From: Vibrio quintilis
GTDB taxonomy: Bacteria; Pseudomonadota; Gammaproteobacteria; Enterobacterales; Vibrionaceae
Direction: 5' to 3'
Length of the DNA stretch: 64,000 bases
Assembly (NCBI RefSeq): GCF_024529975.1
Contig: NZ_AP024897.1
Coordinates: 806,001 to 870,000, forward strand
The notes under the pieces are model-generated. The model ran no database searches. It was not told where the DNA came from and was given only the letters and a program-made list of their open reading frames with translations. The position numbers were made by a program, and so were the translations under genes. Shown piece after piece: positions 18,951-28,016 of the stretch. Every line of letters begins with the position of its first letter. Within the stretch, counting starts at the first letter, position 1.

Positions 18951-19958
18951 TTAGAAATCGTAGCGAAGACCTAACACTGCTTCATCTTCAGCAGCTGCAT
19001 TACCAACTTCATCATCGTCAAGCATGTTGAAGTCATATGATACATAACCACGGAAGTTTGGCTTGAAGAAGTAAGCAACTTCAAAGGCTAAGTTGTCAGA
19101 ATCAGCAAATTCGTCACTTACTGTACTGGAAATGTGGCCGTCATCTACCTGACCATTATTATAAGTCACATAAAAAACAGTTTTTTCCATTTTATAAGAT
19201 GCAGCTAACTCAAAACCATCATAGTCGTTATCTGTGTTGTCAAGGTCAGCAGCAGAATACAGTGCAGAAACATACAAATCATTCCAAGTGTATGAAGCTG
19301 TCAGCATCCATTGGTTAGCCTTATCATCTTCATCTGCATAACCCAAACCAATTGCTAAACCTGTATCTGCTACAGTGTAAATACCTGACAAAGAGAATGC
19401 ATCGGCATCATTATCGTCAATTGAATCATATGACTCATCACGATCAGCAAAGCGATAGGCTGCTTTAACGGACAAATCGTTAAAATCACCTTTATAAGCC
19501 AGCAAGTTATCAATACGATCTGCTGAATTAAGTTTATCAGATGCTTTTGCACCGTGATAATCCATGATATCAGTGAAATCAGTAATTACACCTAAAGCTG
19601 CATCATTTTTACCGTAGGTAATCTCACCAAAGTTACCACCGAGACCAGCATAAGCATAGCGATGCTCGATAGATGAACTATCGTCATTTTCATTGCCATC
19701 TTCGTCACGATCACTTGTAGTGTATTCAGCTTCGTAGAAACCAACACCGTACAGGTCATCACTGATTTCCTGTTTGCCTGAAACATTAATACGTACACGG
19801 CTTTTATCCAAAACATCACCGTCTTTGATAGACATACGAGCTTCAGCACGACCACCTAATGTTAGCGTAGTGCCGTCTTGGTTATATAGTTCACCAGCGT
19901 TCACACCAGTTGCCACTGCAGCACCTGCAACCGCAAGAGCAATCAGAGTTCTTTTCAT
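18951..19958 (-). CDS. ompU: Major outer-membrane porin OmpU
   Basis: 335 aa. A cleavable signal (MKRTLIALAVAGAAV...NA|G) precedes a 16-strand trimeric porin ending in GLRYDF with the terminal Phe. Strong likeness to V. cholerae OmpU: GGRAEARMSIKDG, YGVGFYEAEY, YGKNDAALGVITDFTDIMDYHG, FKPNFRGYVSYDFN. It is rich in Asp (Asp/Asn loops), as in that family. Position between dacB and greA is that of ompU in Vibrio, where ToxR activates it; no certain ToxR site could be called here. AGGA lies 9 bases before the start. Confidence 0.94.
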   Translation of the reverse strand: MKRTLIALAVAGAAVATGVNAGELYNQDGTTLTLGGRAEARMSIKDGDVLDKSRVRINVSGKQEISDDLYGVGFYEAEYTTSDRDEDGNENDDSSSIEHRYAYAGLGGNFGEITYGKNDAALGVITDFTDIMDYHGAKASDKLNSADRIDNLLAYKGDFNDLSVKAAYRFADRDESYDSIDDNDADAFSLSGIYTVADTGLAIGLGYADEDDKANQWMLTASYTWNDLYVSALYSAADLDNTDNDYDGFELAASYKMEKTVFYVTYNNGQVDDGHISSTVSDEFADSDNLAFEVAYFFKPNFRGYVSYDFNMLDDDEVGNAAAEDEAVLGLRYDF

Positions 19959-20502
19959 CTTGTTAATCCTAATTTACTGTCCATAAACGTTGAGGAACAA
20001 AAAAGTTGACTGAGATAAAGCCTGTGCATTTCAGAGCAACCCTCGTTCATCACTTATATACAAAAATAAAGTCCAATATCGGATTCTGTGAAATCGAACT
20101 GTTTTAGTCTACTTCTCAAAATCCTAAAAAATATTGAACTTTTATCGTATTGCGTAACTTAGTTGTACATGCAAACACTCCAAATTGGTTAGTAAAATGT
20201 TGTAAATCTAATGATAGAACGATGTTTTATTTAATGTAAAAAAATATCAAATGAATGATTTTAAATGACTTTTTTGTTTTTTTGGTTCAGGTTGTTGAGT
20301 GTGAAAAAGCAGAGTGGTTTTATTTTTTTTTACGACTTTTGAACTTCTGTCTCTTTTGTTTACTGTGGCAGAGATCAAAAAAAACTCCAGTGTAAATGTG
20401 CGTGGTCATACTTGCCGGAAAGATTTGTTACTGAGACTTGAATTTGAGTGATTTAGTCACCAAGTTTGTTTACACTTACTAAATTATTTTTTTGTTTTAA
20501 CT
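19959..20502. other. Long AT-rich intergenic region between divergent ompU and greA
   Basis: About 540 bp with no credible gene. Very AT-rich, with many A- and T-tracts (for example 20232-20241 and 20268-20284) that suit H-NS binding. On the minus strand a TATATAAG at about 20053-20060 is a possible ompU -10, giving a leader of roughly 95 bases, but no good -35 pairs with it. T-x-AAA half-sites resembling ToxR boxes occur, but are expected by chance in such sequence. Confidence 0.5.
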
Positions 20503-20535
20503 ACCCGGCCATTTTTAGTCGGGTGGTTTTATTTT
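20503..20535 (+). terminator. Terminator-like hairpin in the greA leader
   Basis: ACCCGGC (20503-20509) pairs with GTCGGGT (20518-20524) with one G-U, followed by GGTTTTATTTTG. It lies about 40 bases before greA. In E. coli, premature termination in the greA leader yields GraL RNAs; this hairpin may have a similar role. Confidence 0.55.
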
Positions 20536-20567
20536 GTTCAAAGATTACTTTGTTTTCGAGGTAAATA

Positions 20568-21041
20568 ATGGAAAAAGTCCCAATGACAGCCCGTGGCGAA
20601 GAGCTGCTGCGAGAAGAGCTTGACAGACTCCTGAAGTTAAGGCCAAAAATTTCACAAGCAATTGCCGAAGCCCGGGAGCTGGGTGATCTTAAAGAAAATG
20701 CTGAATATCATGCAGCTCGTGAAGAGCAGGGAATCTGTGAAGCACAGATTCGTGATATCGAATATAAGCTCTCTGTTGCTCAGATTATTGATGTCACAAA
20801 GCTTGAGAATACAGGGAAAATTATTTTTGGCTCTACGGTTAGCCTGGTTGATGTTGATACAGAAGAAGAGAAGCGTTACCAAATTGTTGGTGATGATGAA
20901 GCTGATATCAAGGCTGGGCGTATTTCTATTAGTTCTCCCATTGCCCGGGGGTTGATTGGTAAGATGGAAGGGGATGAAGTCGTTATCAACACCCCCGGAG
21001 GAGAAAAAGTATTTGAAGTTGATTGTGTTGATTACATCTAG
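20568..21041 (+). CDS. greA: Transcription elongation factor GreA
   Basis: 157 aa. It rescues backtracked RNA polymerase by stimulating transcript cleavage through the secondary channel. The N-terminal coiled coil (about 1-75) has the acidic tip [17 protein letters not shown], with Asp/Glu residues that hold the Mg2+; the C-terminal FKBP-like domain has [11 protein letters not shown] and [14 protein letters not shown] lies 7 bases before the ATG. A terminator follows. Confidence 0.96.
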   Translation: MEKVPMTARGEELLREELDRLLKLRPKISQAIAEARELGDLKENAEYHAAREEQGICEAQIRDIEYKLSVAQIIDVTKLENTGKIIFGSTVSLVDVDTEEEKRYQIVGDDEADIKAGRISISSPIARGLIGKMEGDEVVINTPGGEKVFEVDCVDYI

Positions 21042-21084
21042 AAATACAGGTAACAGGCTGATGTAATTTTCACTGTACATGAAT

Positions 21085-21116
21085 AATAAAAGCCGCAATG
21101 TGGCTTTTATTATTTT
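21085..21116 (+). terminator. Bidirectional terminator between greA and yhbY
   Basis: AATAAAAGCC and GGCTTTTATT, 10-bp perfect arms, 7-base loop; overlaps the yhbY stop. Confidence 0.85.
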
Positions 21117-21406
21117 CTGGGTAATTCAATTTTTCGTTCTTCTGAAACCCGGTAAAGTACTAAGACTTTTCCTATAGTTTGAACTTGTTCCGCTTTCGTT
21201 TCCCGGACTATGGCGTCAATAATTAATTTCTTTGTCTCTCTGTCTTCAGAAGCTACTTTTACTTTGATGAGCTCATGGTGATTTAAAGCAAGTTCAATTT
21301 CTGCAAGTACAGCTTCTGTCAGTCCATTAGTACCCATTAACACAACTGGTTTTAAGTGATGTGCAAGGCCTTTAAGATATTGCTTCTGTTTAGTGCTTAA
21401 ATTCAT
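21110..21406 (-). CDS. yhbY: Ribosome assembly RNA-binding protein YhbY (CRM domain)
   Basis: 98-aa single CRM-domain protein that associates with pre-50S particles. It begins MNLSTKQKQYLKGLAHHLKP and carries the GTNGLTE loop (GxxG RNA-binding motif), nearly identical to E. coli YhbY (97 aa). The ATG with first base at 21406 is used; the 18-residue extension to 21460 is rejected. Divergent from rlmE, as in E. coli. Confidence 0.95.
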   Translation of the reverse strand: MNLSTKQKQYLKGLAHHLKPVVLMGTNGLTEAVLAEIELALNHHELIKVKVASEDRETKKLIIDAIVRETKAEQVQTIGKVLVLYRVSEERKIELPRK

Positions 21407-21528
21407 TTTTATGGTCAAATAATTATATTTCAGGGTTGAAAAGTGCCATTTTAGCGCCATCTATGGCAGAAGACTACATGTTCTCCCATAGTTTCTTATA
21501 ATAGAACAAAATTTAGTTTGGTAAGGAA

Positions 21529-22158
21529 ATGAGTAGAAAAAAGCATTCGGCAAGTTCTGGCCGGTGGTTAAAAGAACATTTTAATGATAAGTATGTGAAT
21601 GATGCAAAGAAGAAAGGTTATCGTTCTCGTGCTATCTTCAAGTTAGATGAAATCCAAAGTAAGGACAACCTTATCCGGGCTGGAATGACGGTTGTCGACT
21701 TAGGAGCTGCTCCCGGAGGCTGGTCTCAGTATGCAGCAGGACTAACTGGTGAGAATGGGCAGGTTATTGCTTGTGATATTTTACCGATGGATTCTATTGC
21801 TGGTGTTGCCTTTTTGCAGGGAGATTTTCGTGAAGAGTCTGTACTGAATGCTTTATTGGATAAAATCGGGCCGGATTTAGTTGATGTTGTTATGTCTGAT
21901 ATGGCACCCAATATGGCCGGTAATCTTTCTGTCGATCAACCGAGAGCGATGTATTTAGTTGAGCTCGCTTTAGATATGTGTCGACAAGTACTTGCCGCTA
22001 ATGGTAGTTTTATCGTGAAAGTCTTTCAGGGAGAAGGGTTTGATCAATATATGAAAGAAGTTCGGAGCTTATTCAGGACAGTAAAAGTCAGAAAACCGGA
22101 TTCATCGAGGGCTCGTTCCCGGGAAGTTTATCTTGTAGCTACTGGTTACAAAGGTTAA
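21529..22158 (+). CDS. rlmE: 23S rRNA (uridine2552-2'-O)-methyltransferase
   Basis: 209-aa RrmJ/FtsJ family enzyme. SAM-binding [13 protein letters not shown]; the catalytic K-D-K-E set is seen as K(AIFKLDEI), D in [11 protein letters not shown] in [11 protein letters not shown] and E in REVYLVA. It modifies U2552 in the A-loop late in 50S assembly. AAGGAA directly precedes the ATG. Followed 100 bp later by ftsH. Confidence 0.96.
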   Translation: MSRKKHSASSGRWLKEHFNDKYVNDAKKKGYRSRAIFKLDEIQSKDNLIRAGMTVVDLGAAPGGWSQYAAGLTGENGQVIACDILPMDSIAGVAFLQGDFREESVLNALLDKIGPDLVDVVMSDMAPNMAGNLSVDQPRAMYLVELALDMCRQVLAANGSFIVKVFQGEGFDQYMKEVRSLFRTVKVRKPDSSRARSREVYLVATGYKG

Positions 22159-22182
22159 CTATTTTATCAGGGGAAGTCGTAG

Positions 22183-22208
22183 TTGACATTGTAGCTACGT
22201 GCTAGAAT
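22183..22208 (+). promoter_or_regulatory. Candidate ftsH promoter with extended -10
   Basis: TGCTAGAAT (22200-22208) is an extended -10 (TGn-TAgAAT). A perfect TTGACA at 22183-22188 is only 14 bases upstream, too close for a normal pair, so the extended -10 probably carries the activity. Confidence 0.5.
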
Positions 22209-22258
22209 CTGTAGTACCCTACCTTTTAATTACAACTAGTTATCGCGAGGCTTACACC

Positions 22259-24214
22259 TTGAGTGATATGGCAAAAAATCTAATATTATGGCTTGTTATC
22301 GCTGTTGTTTTAATGTCTGTATTCCAAAGTTTTGGACCAGGAGACAGCAGTGGAAGAGCGATTGATTATACAACTTTTGTGAAAGAAGTCGGACAAGGTC
22401 AGATTCAGGATGCGCAGTTTAAGGATAGTGAGATCACTTTTACCCGCAGGGGAAGTAGTGCGCGCTACGTTACCTATATGCCTGTTTATGACCAAAAACT
22501 TCTTGATGACCTGATTAACCAGAATGTAAAAGTTCAGGGAACACCTCCTGAAGAGCAGAGTTTATTAGGAACTATTTTTATTTCCTGGTTCCCGATGATC
22601 TTGTTAATTGGTGTCTGGATCTTCTTTATGAGACAGATGCAAGGTGGCGGTGGTAAAGGCGCAATGTCATTTGGGAAAAGTAAAGCCCGGATGATGACAG
22701 AAGAGCAAATAAAAACGACGTTTAGCGATGTCGCTGGTTGTGATGAAGCAAAAGAAGACGTAAAAGAATTAGTTGATTATTTACGTGATCCCAGTCGTTT
22801 CCAAAAACTTGGTGGTAAAATCCCAACTGGTGTTTTAATGGTTGGTCCTCCAGGTACAGGTAAGACTCTTTTGGCAAAAGCTATTGCCGGTGAGGCTAAG
22901 GTTCCGTTCTTTACTATCTCGGGTTCAGACTTCGTCGAAATGTTTGTTGGTGTTGGTGCTTCGCGTGTTCGTGATATGTTTGAGCAGGCGAAGAAGGCTT
23001 CACCCTGCATTATTTTCATTGATGAAATTGATGCTGTGGGTCGTCAGCGTGGTGCTGGTGTCGGTGGTGGCCATGATGAACGTGAGCAGACATTAAACCA
23101 GATGCTGGTTGAAATGGATGGATTTGAAGGGCATGAAGGAATTATTGTTATTGCTGCAACGAACCGTCCTGACGTACTTGACCCTGCACTTCTGCGTCCC
23201 GGACGTTTTGACCGTCAAGTTGTGGTTGGATTGCCGGATGTCAGGGGACGAGAGCAGATCCTGAAAGTTCATATGAGAAAAGTTCCGGTAGCCGGAGATG
23301 TGGATGCTTCTTTGATTGCCCGTGGAACTCCCGGATTTTCCGGTGCGGATTTAGCCAACCTGGTGAATGAAGCTGCTTTGTTCGCAGCCCGTGGAAATAA
23401 GAGAAATGTTTCCATGGTTGAATTTGAACTGGCAAAAGACAAAATCATGATGGGTGCAGAGCGCCGCTCTATGGTTATGTCTGAAGAGACGAAAGAGTCG
23501 ACGGCTTACCATGAAGCTGGTCACGCGATTGTCGGGCGTCTGGTCCCTGAACATGATCCGGTTTATAAAGTATCAATTATTCCCCGGGGGCGTGCTTTAG
23601 GGGTGACAATGTATCTCCCTGAGCAGGACAGAATTAGTATGTCACGCCAACATCTCGAATCGATGATTTCCAGCCTGTACGGTGGACGTCTTGCAGAAGA
23701 GCTGATTTATGGCGTTGATAAAGTTTCAACTGGTGCATCTAATGATATTGAGCGAGCAACTGACATTGCCCGTAAAATGGTAACGCAATGGGGATTTTCA
23801 GAAAAATTGGGTCCTTTACTTTACACGGAAGAAGAGGGTGAAGTTTTTCTGGGGCGTAGTGTAACCAAAACAAAGCATATGTCTGACGATACCGCTAAAT
23901 TAATTGATGATGAGATTCGAAAAATCATTGACAGAAATTATGAGCGGGCAAAAGCTATCCTTGTTGATAATATGGATATTATGCATTCGATGAAAGATGC
24001 ATTGATGAAGTATGAAACGATTGATGCGGGTCAGATTGATGATTTAATGGATCGTAAAGAAGATATCCGGGATCCTGCTGGTTGGGTTGAGCAGGATCAG
24101 GTGGCCCAGGATAAGAATAAATCCGGTGAGAAATCAGAAAATGATGAATCGGAATCAAACTCTTCATCTGATGAGAAAGAGTCAGAGAGTAACACCACTT
24201 CTCGAGACGAATAA
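22259..24214 (+). CDS. ftsH: ATP-dependent zinc metalloprotease FtsH
   Basis: 651 aa. Membrane-bound AAA+ protease that degrades LpxC, sigma-32 and misassembled membrane proteins. Two membrane segments (about 8-24 and 103-125), Walker A GPPGTGKT, Walker B IIFIDEID, the second region of homology [19 protein letters not shown], and zinc site HEAGH with the downstream Glu/Asp. The start is TTG 22259: GCGAGG lies exactly 8 bases upstream, and the protein then begins (M)[13 protein letters not shown] 22268 would be 17 bases from that site. The C-terminal tail is an acidic, Ser-rich low-complexity stretch (about 610-651). Confidence 0.96.
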   Translation: MSDMAKNLILWLVIAVVLMSVFQSFGPGDSSGRAIDYTTFVKEVGQGQIQDAQFKDSEITFTRRGSSARYVTYMPVYDQKLLDDLINQNVKVQGTPPEEQSLLGTIFISWFPMILLIGVWIFFMRQMQGGGGKGAMSFGKSKARMMTEEQIKTTFSDVAGCDEAKEDVKELVDYLRDPSRFQKLGGKIPTGVLMVGPPGTGKTLLAKAIAGEAKVPFFTISGSDFVEMFVGVGASRVRDMFEQAKKASPCIIFIDEIDAVGRQRGAGVGGGHDEREQTLNQMLVEMDGFEGHEGIIVIAATNRPDVLDPALLRPGRFDRQVVVGLPDVRGREQILKVHMRKVPVAGDVDASLIARGTPGFSGADLANLVNEAALFAARGNKRNVSMVEFELAKDKIMMGAERRSMVMSEETKESTAYHEAGHAIVGRLVPEHDPVYKVSIIPRGRALGVTMYLPEQDRISMSRQHLESMISSLYGGRLAEELIYGVDKVSTGASNDIERATDIARKMVTQWGFSEKLGPLLYTEEEGEVFLGRSVTKTKHMSDDTAKLIDDEIRKIIDRNYERAKAILVDNMDIMHSMKDALMKYETIDAGQIDDLMDRKEDIRDPAGWVEQDQVAQDKNKSGEKSENDESESNSSSDEKESESNTTSRDE

Positions 24215-24230
24215 TTAGTTATATTAGTGA

Positions 24231-24256
24231 AGCCCCGGGTTACCTCGGGGCTTTTG
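24231..24256 (+). terminator. Intrinsic terminator of ftsH
   Basis: AGCCCCG and CGGGGCT with an 8-base loop, then TTT. It ends only a few bases before folP. Confidence 0.85.
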
Positions 24257-24261
24257 TCGTT

Positions 24262-25107
24262 ATGGAAAACCAAATGAAAACTCAAACATCAATGGGAATG
24301 TTAGATTTATCGTATCCACACATTATGGGTATTTTAAATACAACGCCTGATTCTTTTTCTGACGGTGGAAAATACTATTGCTCTACAGAAAAAGCGTTGA
24401 AGCACGCGGAGTCAATGATAAGGGCCGGGGCCTCTGTTATTGATGTCGGAGGTGAGTCGACCCGACCGGGTGCAGTTGATGTCTCATTAGAAGAAGAACT
24501 TCGCCGTGTTGTACCTGTTGTTAAGGCGATAAAAGAAAAATACAAAGTTTGTGTTTCTGTAGATACAAGCAAACCTGAAGTCATGAAACAGTCGATTGAT
24601 GTTGGTGCAGATCTTATCAATGATGTCAGAGCGCTCCAGGAACCGGGGGCTATAGATATTGTTGCTGAAGCAAACATTCCTGTTTGTTTGATGCATATGA
24701 AGGGGAATCCTCAGAATATGCAGACCAATATCAGCTACAACGATATTTACGATGAAGTCTGTGCATTCCTGCAGCAAAGAATCAATATTTGTCTTCAAAA
24801 AGGGATCAAACAAGAGAATATTATGATTGATCCCGGGTTTGGTTTTGGTAAGACCTTAGAACATAACTATCATTTACTGGCAAATTTTGAAAAATTTCAT
24901 GAGCTGGGATATCCGCTTTTGGCTGGCCTTTCCAGAAAATCGATGTTTTATAAGTACCTTAATAAACTCCCTGAAGAATGTACGATTTCCAGTGTTGTTG
25001 GTGCCTCGGTAGCTATGATGAAAGGTGCTCATATCGTGAGGGTGCATGATGTTGAGCAGACAGTTGAGGCAATGAAAATAGTTCAAATGATGAAATACAA
25101 TCAATAA
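24262..25107 (+). CDS. folP: Dihydropteroate synthase
   Basis: 281-aa TIM barrel joining p-aminobenzoate to 7,8-dihydropterin pyrophosphate; the sulfonamide target. Signatures: [17 protein letters not shown] near the N-terminus, [21 protein letters not shown] and GLSRKSM. The start is either ATG 24262 or ATG 24274; GGAAAA before the latter is the only ribosome-site candidate, and the family starts near there. It begins immediately after the ftsH terminator and is followed 17 bp later by glmM, the E. coli order. Confidence 0.95.
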   Translation: MENQMKTQTSMGMLDLSYPHIMGILNTTPDSFSDGGKYYCSTEKALKHAESMIRAGASVIDVGGESTRPGAVDVSLEEELRRVVPVVKAIKEKYKVCVSVDTSKPEVMKQSIDVGADLINDVRALQEPGAIDIVAEANIPVCLMHMKGNPQNMQTNISYNDIYDEVCAFLQQRINICLQKGIKQENIMIDPGFGFGKTLEHNYHLLANFEKFHELGYPLLAGLSRKSMFYKYLNKLPEECTISSVVGASVAMMKGAHIVRVHDVEQTVEAMKIVQMMKYNQ

Positions 25108-25124
25108 TAAGCAAAGGAATTTTT

Positions 25125-26468
25125 ATGTCTGATCAACGACAATATTTTGGGACTGATGGCGTTCGGGGAAAAGTTGGACAATTCCCTATCACACCTGACT
25201 TTGTAATGAAGTTGGGCTGGGCTGCCGGACGGGTTCTGGCTAAGCAGGGAAGTAAAAAAGTTATTATTGGAAAAGATACGAGGATCTCAGGGTATATGCT
25301 TGAATCTGCTCTTGAAGCAGGTTTAGCTGCAGCCGGCTTACAAGCCACTTTTACCGGTCCTATGCCAACACCTGCGGTTGCTTATCTGACTCAAACATTC
25401 AGAGCTGAGGCCGGTATTGTTATTTCTGCGTCTCACAATCCTTATGACGACAATGGTATTAAGTTTTTTTCATCTGAAGGACAAAAACTCCCGGACAGTA
25501 TTGAATTAGAAATTGAGCAAGAGTTAAGTAAAGAGATTGAATGTGTTCCTTCAGCTCAATTGGGTAAAGCAGCCCGGTTAAATGATGCAGCAGGAAGATA
25601 TATTGAGTTTTGTAAAAGTACATTCCCATCAGAATATAGCTTAACCGGGTTAAAAATAGTTGTTGATTGTGCTCATGGTGCAACTTATCACATTGCTCCA
25701 AATGTTTTTCAAGAGCTTGGTGCTGAAGTTGTTGCTATCGGTGTAGAACCCAATGGTTTGAATATTAATGATAAAGTTGGCGCTACAGATATTAGACAGC
25801 TTCAGGCCCGGGTATTGGAAGAAAATGCTCACCTGGGATTAGCATTTGATGGTGATGGTGACAGAATTATTATGGTTGATGAAAAAGGCCGTAAAGTAGA
25901 TGGTGACCAGATTGCTTATATGATTGCCCGGGATTTGAAGAGAAAAGGTCAATTACATGGTGGCGTTGTTGGCACTCTTATGTCCAATCTGGGTATGGAA
26001 GTTGGACTAAAAGAGCTGGGTATTCCTTTTGTCCGTGCAGCTGTAGGTGATCGTTATGTTATGGACAAGTTATTGGAAAATGAGTGGAAAATTGGAGCAG
26101 AGAATTCAGGACATGTAATTCTGTTAGACAAAGTTACAACCGGAGATGCAATTGTTGCTTCCCTTCAGGTCCTGGCTGCACTTGTCGATAGTCATAAGTC
26201 CCTGAGTGAGTTATCTGATGGAATGAGGCTTTTTCCACAGGTCCTAAAAAATATCTCCTTCCAGGGGGAAGTTAATCCTCTTGAAGCCCCTGATGTAAAA
26301 AATATTGTATTGGTTATTGAGAAAGAACTGGGCGATAAAGGTCGGGTACTTTTGAGAAAATCCGGAACAGAGCCTTTACTTCGGGTCATGGTAGAAGGAG
26401 AAGATAAGGAACAGGTTGAATTATCAGCACAACGCATCGTTGATGTCATCCAAAATTGTTGCTCATAA
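25125..26468 (+). CDS. glmM: Phosphoglucosamine mutase
   Basis: 447 aa. Converts glucosamine-6-phosphate to glucosamine-1-phosphate for UDP-GlcNAc. Starts [15 protein letters not shown]; the phosphoserine loop is [17 protein letters not shown], the Mg2+ loop DGDGDR, the sugar-binding loop GAENSGHVI, and the phosphate-binding site [18 protein letters not shown] precedes the ATG. Probably co-transcribed with folP. Confidence 0.96.
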   Translation: MSDQRQYFGTDGVRGKVGQFPITPDFVMKLGWAAGRVLAKQGSKKVIIGKDTRISGYMLESALEAGLAAAGLQATFTGPMPTPAVAYLTQTFRAEAGIVISASHNPYDDNGIKFFSSEGQKLPDSIELEIEQELSKEIECVPSAQLGKAARLNDAAGRYIEFCKSTFPSEYSLTGLKIVVDCAHGATYHIAPNVFQELGAEVVAIGVEPNGLNINDKVGATDIRQLQARVLEENAHLGLAFDGDGDRIIMVDEKGRKVDGDQIAYMIARDLKRKGQLHGGVVGTLMSNLGMEVGLKELGIPFVRAAVGDRYVMDKLLENEWKIGAENSGHVILLDKVTTGDAIVASLQVLAALVDSHKSLSELSDGMRLFPQVLKNISFQGEVNPLEAPDVKNIVLVIEKELGDKGRVLLRKSGTEPLLRVMVEGEDKEQVELSAQRIVDVIQNCCS

Positions 26469-26650
26469 CTGCCCATTTCTTGGGAGGATTTAATGTAATT
26501 TATCCTCCCTTTCAAAATGATATGAACGAATGTGCTTTTTTTAGCCGTTTAAGTATGAGATTTAAAAAAAAGTGTCATCATCTCTTGCTAGTTGTAAATC
26601 CTTCCGTTAGTATTGCGTCCACTTCCAGAGGGGAGTCGCTGGCTTTATTC

Positions 26651-26656
26651 TATAAT
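26651..26656 (+). promoter_or_regulatory. Candidate -10 box upstream of secG
   Basis: Perfect TATAAT 50 bases before secG in a 237-bp gap after glmM; no clear -35 at the right spacing. Confidence 0.4.
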
Positions 26657-26705
26657 AAAAATGAGAATATTGCTGGCTCAACAATTTAAAACATAGGTGG
26701 ATGAT

Positions 26706-27071
26706 ATGTTTTCTGCTCTACTTGTGATTTACCTGCTGGCAGCAGTTGCTATTATTGGCTTAGTGTTGATTCAACAAGGTAAAGGCGCAGATATGGGAGC
26801 CTCATTCGGTGCTGGTGCCTCAAATACAGTATTTGGCTCCGGTGGCTCTGGTAATTTTTTGACCCGGATGACTGCTTTTTTTGCTGTTGTATTTTTAGTC
26901 GTTAGTTTAATTCTTGGTAATTTGTCTACGCATAAGGCAAAGTCTCAATGGACTAACCCAACGTCTGGTGAATCAGGCGAGGTGGTTAAAGAGAGCCCAA
27001 AAACTGATGATATTGGTGAGATTCCTGTTAATTCCAATAAATCGGATAGCAGCGAAGATATCCCACAATAA
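26706..27071 (+). CDS. secG: Preprotein translocase subunit SecG
   Basis: 121 aa. Two-helix partner of SecYE that aids protein export. It begins MFSALLVIYL and has IQQGKGADMGASFGAGASN and GSGNFLTRMT between the helices, as in E. coli. The ATG at 26706 is chosen because AGGTGG lies 5 bases upstream and family members start there; GTG 26697 would overlap that site. The C-terminal tail is Ser/Asp-rich. tRNA-Leu follows 10 bases after the stop, so both may lie on one transcript. Confidence 0.94.
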   Translation: MFSALLVIYLLAAVAIIGLVLIQQGKGADMGASFGAGASNTVFGSGGSGNFLTRMTAFFAVVFLVVSLILGNLSTHKAKSQWTNPTSGESGEVVKESPKTDDIGEIPVNSNKSDSSEDIPQ

Positions 27072-27081
27072 AGATAGATTT

Positions 27082-27165
27082 GCCGAGATGGTGAAATTGG
27101 TAGACACACTAGCATGAGGTGCTAGCGCCTATGGTGTGAGGGTTCGAGTCCCTCTCTCGGCACCA
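27082..27165 (+). tRNA. leuU: tRNA-Leu (anticodon GAG)
   Basis: 84 bases including an encoded CCA. Acceptor arms GCCGAGA and TCTCGGC, anticodon stem CTAGC/GCTAG with loop ATGAGGT (GAG at 34-36), long class II variable arm, T-arm with GGTTCGAGTCC. It reads CUC/CUU. Same place, between secG and metY, as leuU in E. coli. Confidence 0.97.
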
Positions 27166-27177
27166 TTGTTTACAAAC

Positions 27178-27205
27178 TTGTAAAAGATGAAGGCAAGCGT
27201 ATAAT
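27178..27205 (+). promoter_or_regulatory. Promoter of the initiator tRNA (metY)
   Basis: TTGTAA (27178-27183), 16-base spacer, perfect TATAAT (27200-27205). The start would fall about 9 bases before the tRNA. Confidence 0.65.
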
Positions 27206-27220
27206 GCTGTCTCAGTCGGA

Positions 27221-27297
<77 letters not shown>

Positions 27298-27355
27298 ATA
27301 ATAATATAAAATGTTGGTTACAGGTTTGAGGGTACTGAATTTTTGTAGTGCTCTT

Positions 27356-27375
27356 GTTGGATTCAAAAATCCAAC
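27356..27375 (+). other. Hairpin in the metY-rimP spacer
   Basis: GTTGGATT and AATCCAAC with a 4-base loop, 58 bases after the tRNA. No T-run; possibly an RNA-processing structure. The whole 27298-27539 spacer has no credible gene. Confidence 0.45.
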
Positions 27376-27395
27376 CTTAGGGTCCAGCATATTAG

Positions 27396-27419
27396 AAACC
27401 CCGGCTATCGGGGTTTTTT
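27396..27419 (+). terminator. First terminator in the metY-rimP leader
   Basis: AAACCCCG, loop GCTAT, CGGGGTTT and six Ts in all. Read-through is needed for rimP-nusA-infB unless another promoter exists. Confidence 0.88.
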
Positions 27420-27501
27420 AATATCTGAATTTTTGATTTGATACATTTGTATTGATGTTTCTGAAAAATCAAAAAGTTAGATGATGCTTGGAATTGAAAT
27501 T

Positions 27502-27521
27502 GGGCTGAAAGCCCTTTTTTT
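27502..27521 (+). terminator. Second terminator/attenuator just before rimP
   Basis: GGGCT, triloop GAA, AGCCC, then eight Ts; it ends about 20 bases before the rimP start. A compact attenuator in front of an operon that encodes NusA. Confidence 0.8.
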
Positions 27522-27539
27522 GTTTCTGGAGTTGTTTGA

Positions 27540-27995
27540 ATGACTGGTTTAGAAAGACAATTAACTGAGTTGCTTCAGGCACCAGTAATTGCATCTGGCT
27601 ATGAGCTGGTGGGATTGGAGTTTATTCGTGCTGGAGCGCACTCAACGCTTCGTATCTATATTGATCATGAAAACGGTATTACTGTAGATGATTGTGCGGA
27701 AGTGAGTCGCCAGGTTAGTGCGGTACTTGATGTTGAAGACCCAATTTCAGTGGCTTATAACCTTGAAGTTTCTTCTCCGGGTATTGATCGACCTCTATTT
27801 AATGCCGGGCACTATGAACAATTTATCGGTCACGAAGTAAATATCGTTTTGAAAATGGCAGTTGAAAATCGCCGTAAATGGAAAGGTGTTATCCAGTCTG
27901 TTGATGGAGAAACCATTGTGATTACGATTGATGGGCAGAATGAACAATTTGCGCTTAGCAATATTTCAAAAGCTAATCTGATTCCCAAATTTTAA
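27540..27995 (+). CDS. rimP: Ribosome maturation factor RimP
   Basis: 151 aa (E. coli 150). Helps 30S assembly around S12. It has the N-terminal alpha/beta domain ([42 protein letters not shown]) and a C-terminal SH3-like domain from about residue 95. TGGAG lies 8 bases before the ATG. First protein gene of the nusA operon; 21 bp before nusA. Confidence 0.95.
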   Translation: MTGLERQLTELLQAPVIASGYELVGLEFIRAGAHSTLRIYIDHENGITVDDCAEVSRQVSAVLDVEDPISVAYNLEVSSPGIDRPLFNAGHYEQFIGHEVNIVLKMAVENRRKWKGVIQSVDGETIVITIDGQNEQFALSNISKANLIPKF

Positions 27996-28016
27996 GTCTT
28001 AAAGAGGCTGGAAATA

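Noticed and set aside
19959..20502. ToxR box or small RNA in the ompU-greA gap
   Set aside because: T-x-AAA half-sites are too common in DNA this AT-rich; no clear repeat pair or terminator for an RNA was found.
26456..26689. 77-aa frame between glmM and secG
   Set aside because: Overlaps the glmM end, no ribosome site, no protein-like pattern; the region holds a TATAAT instead.
27356..27394. Possible third, degraded tRNA after metY
   Set aside because: The hairpin loosely resembles a T-arm, but no acceptor or anticodon arm could be found upstream.
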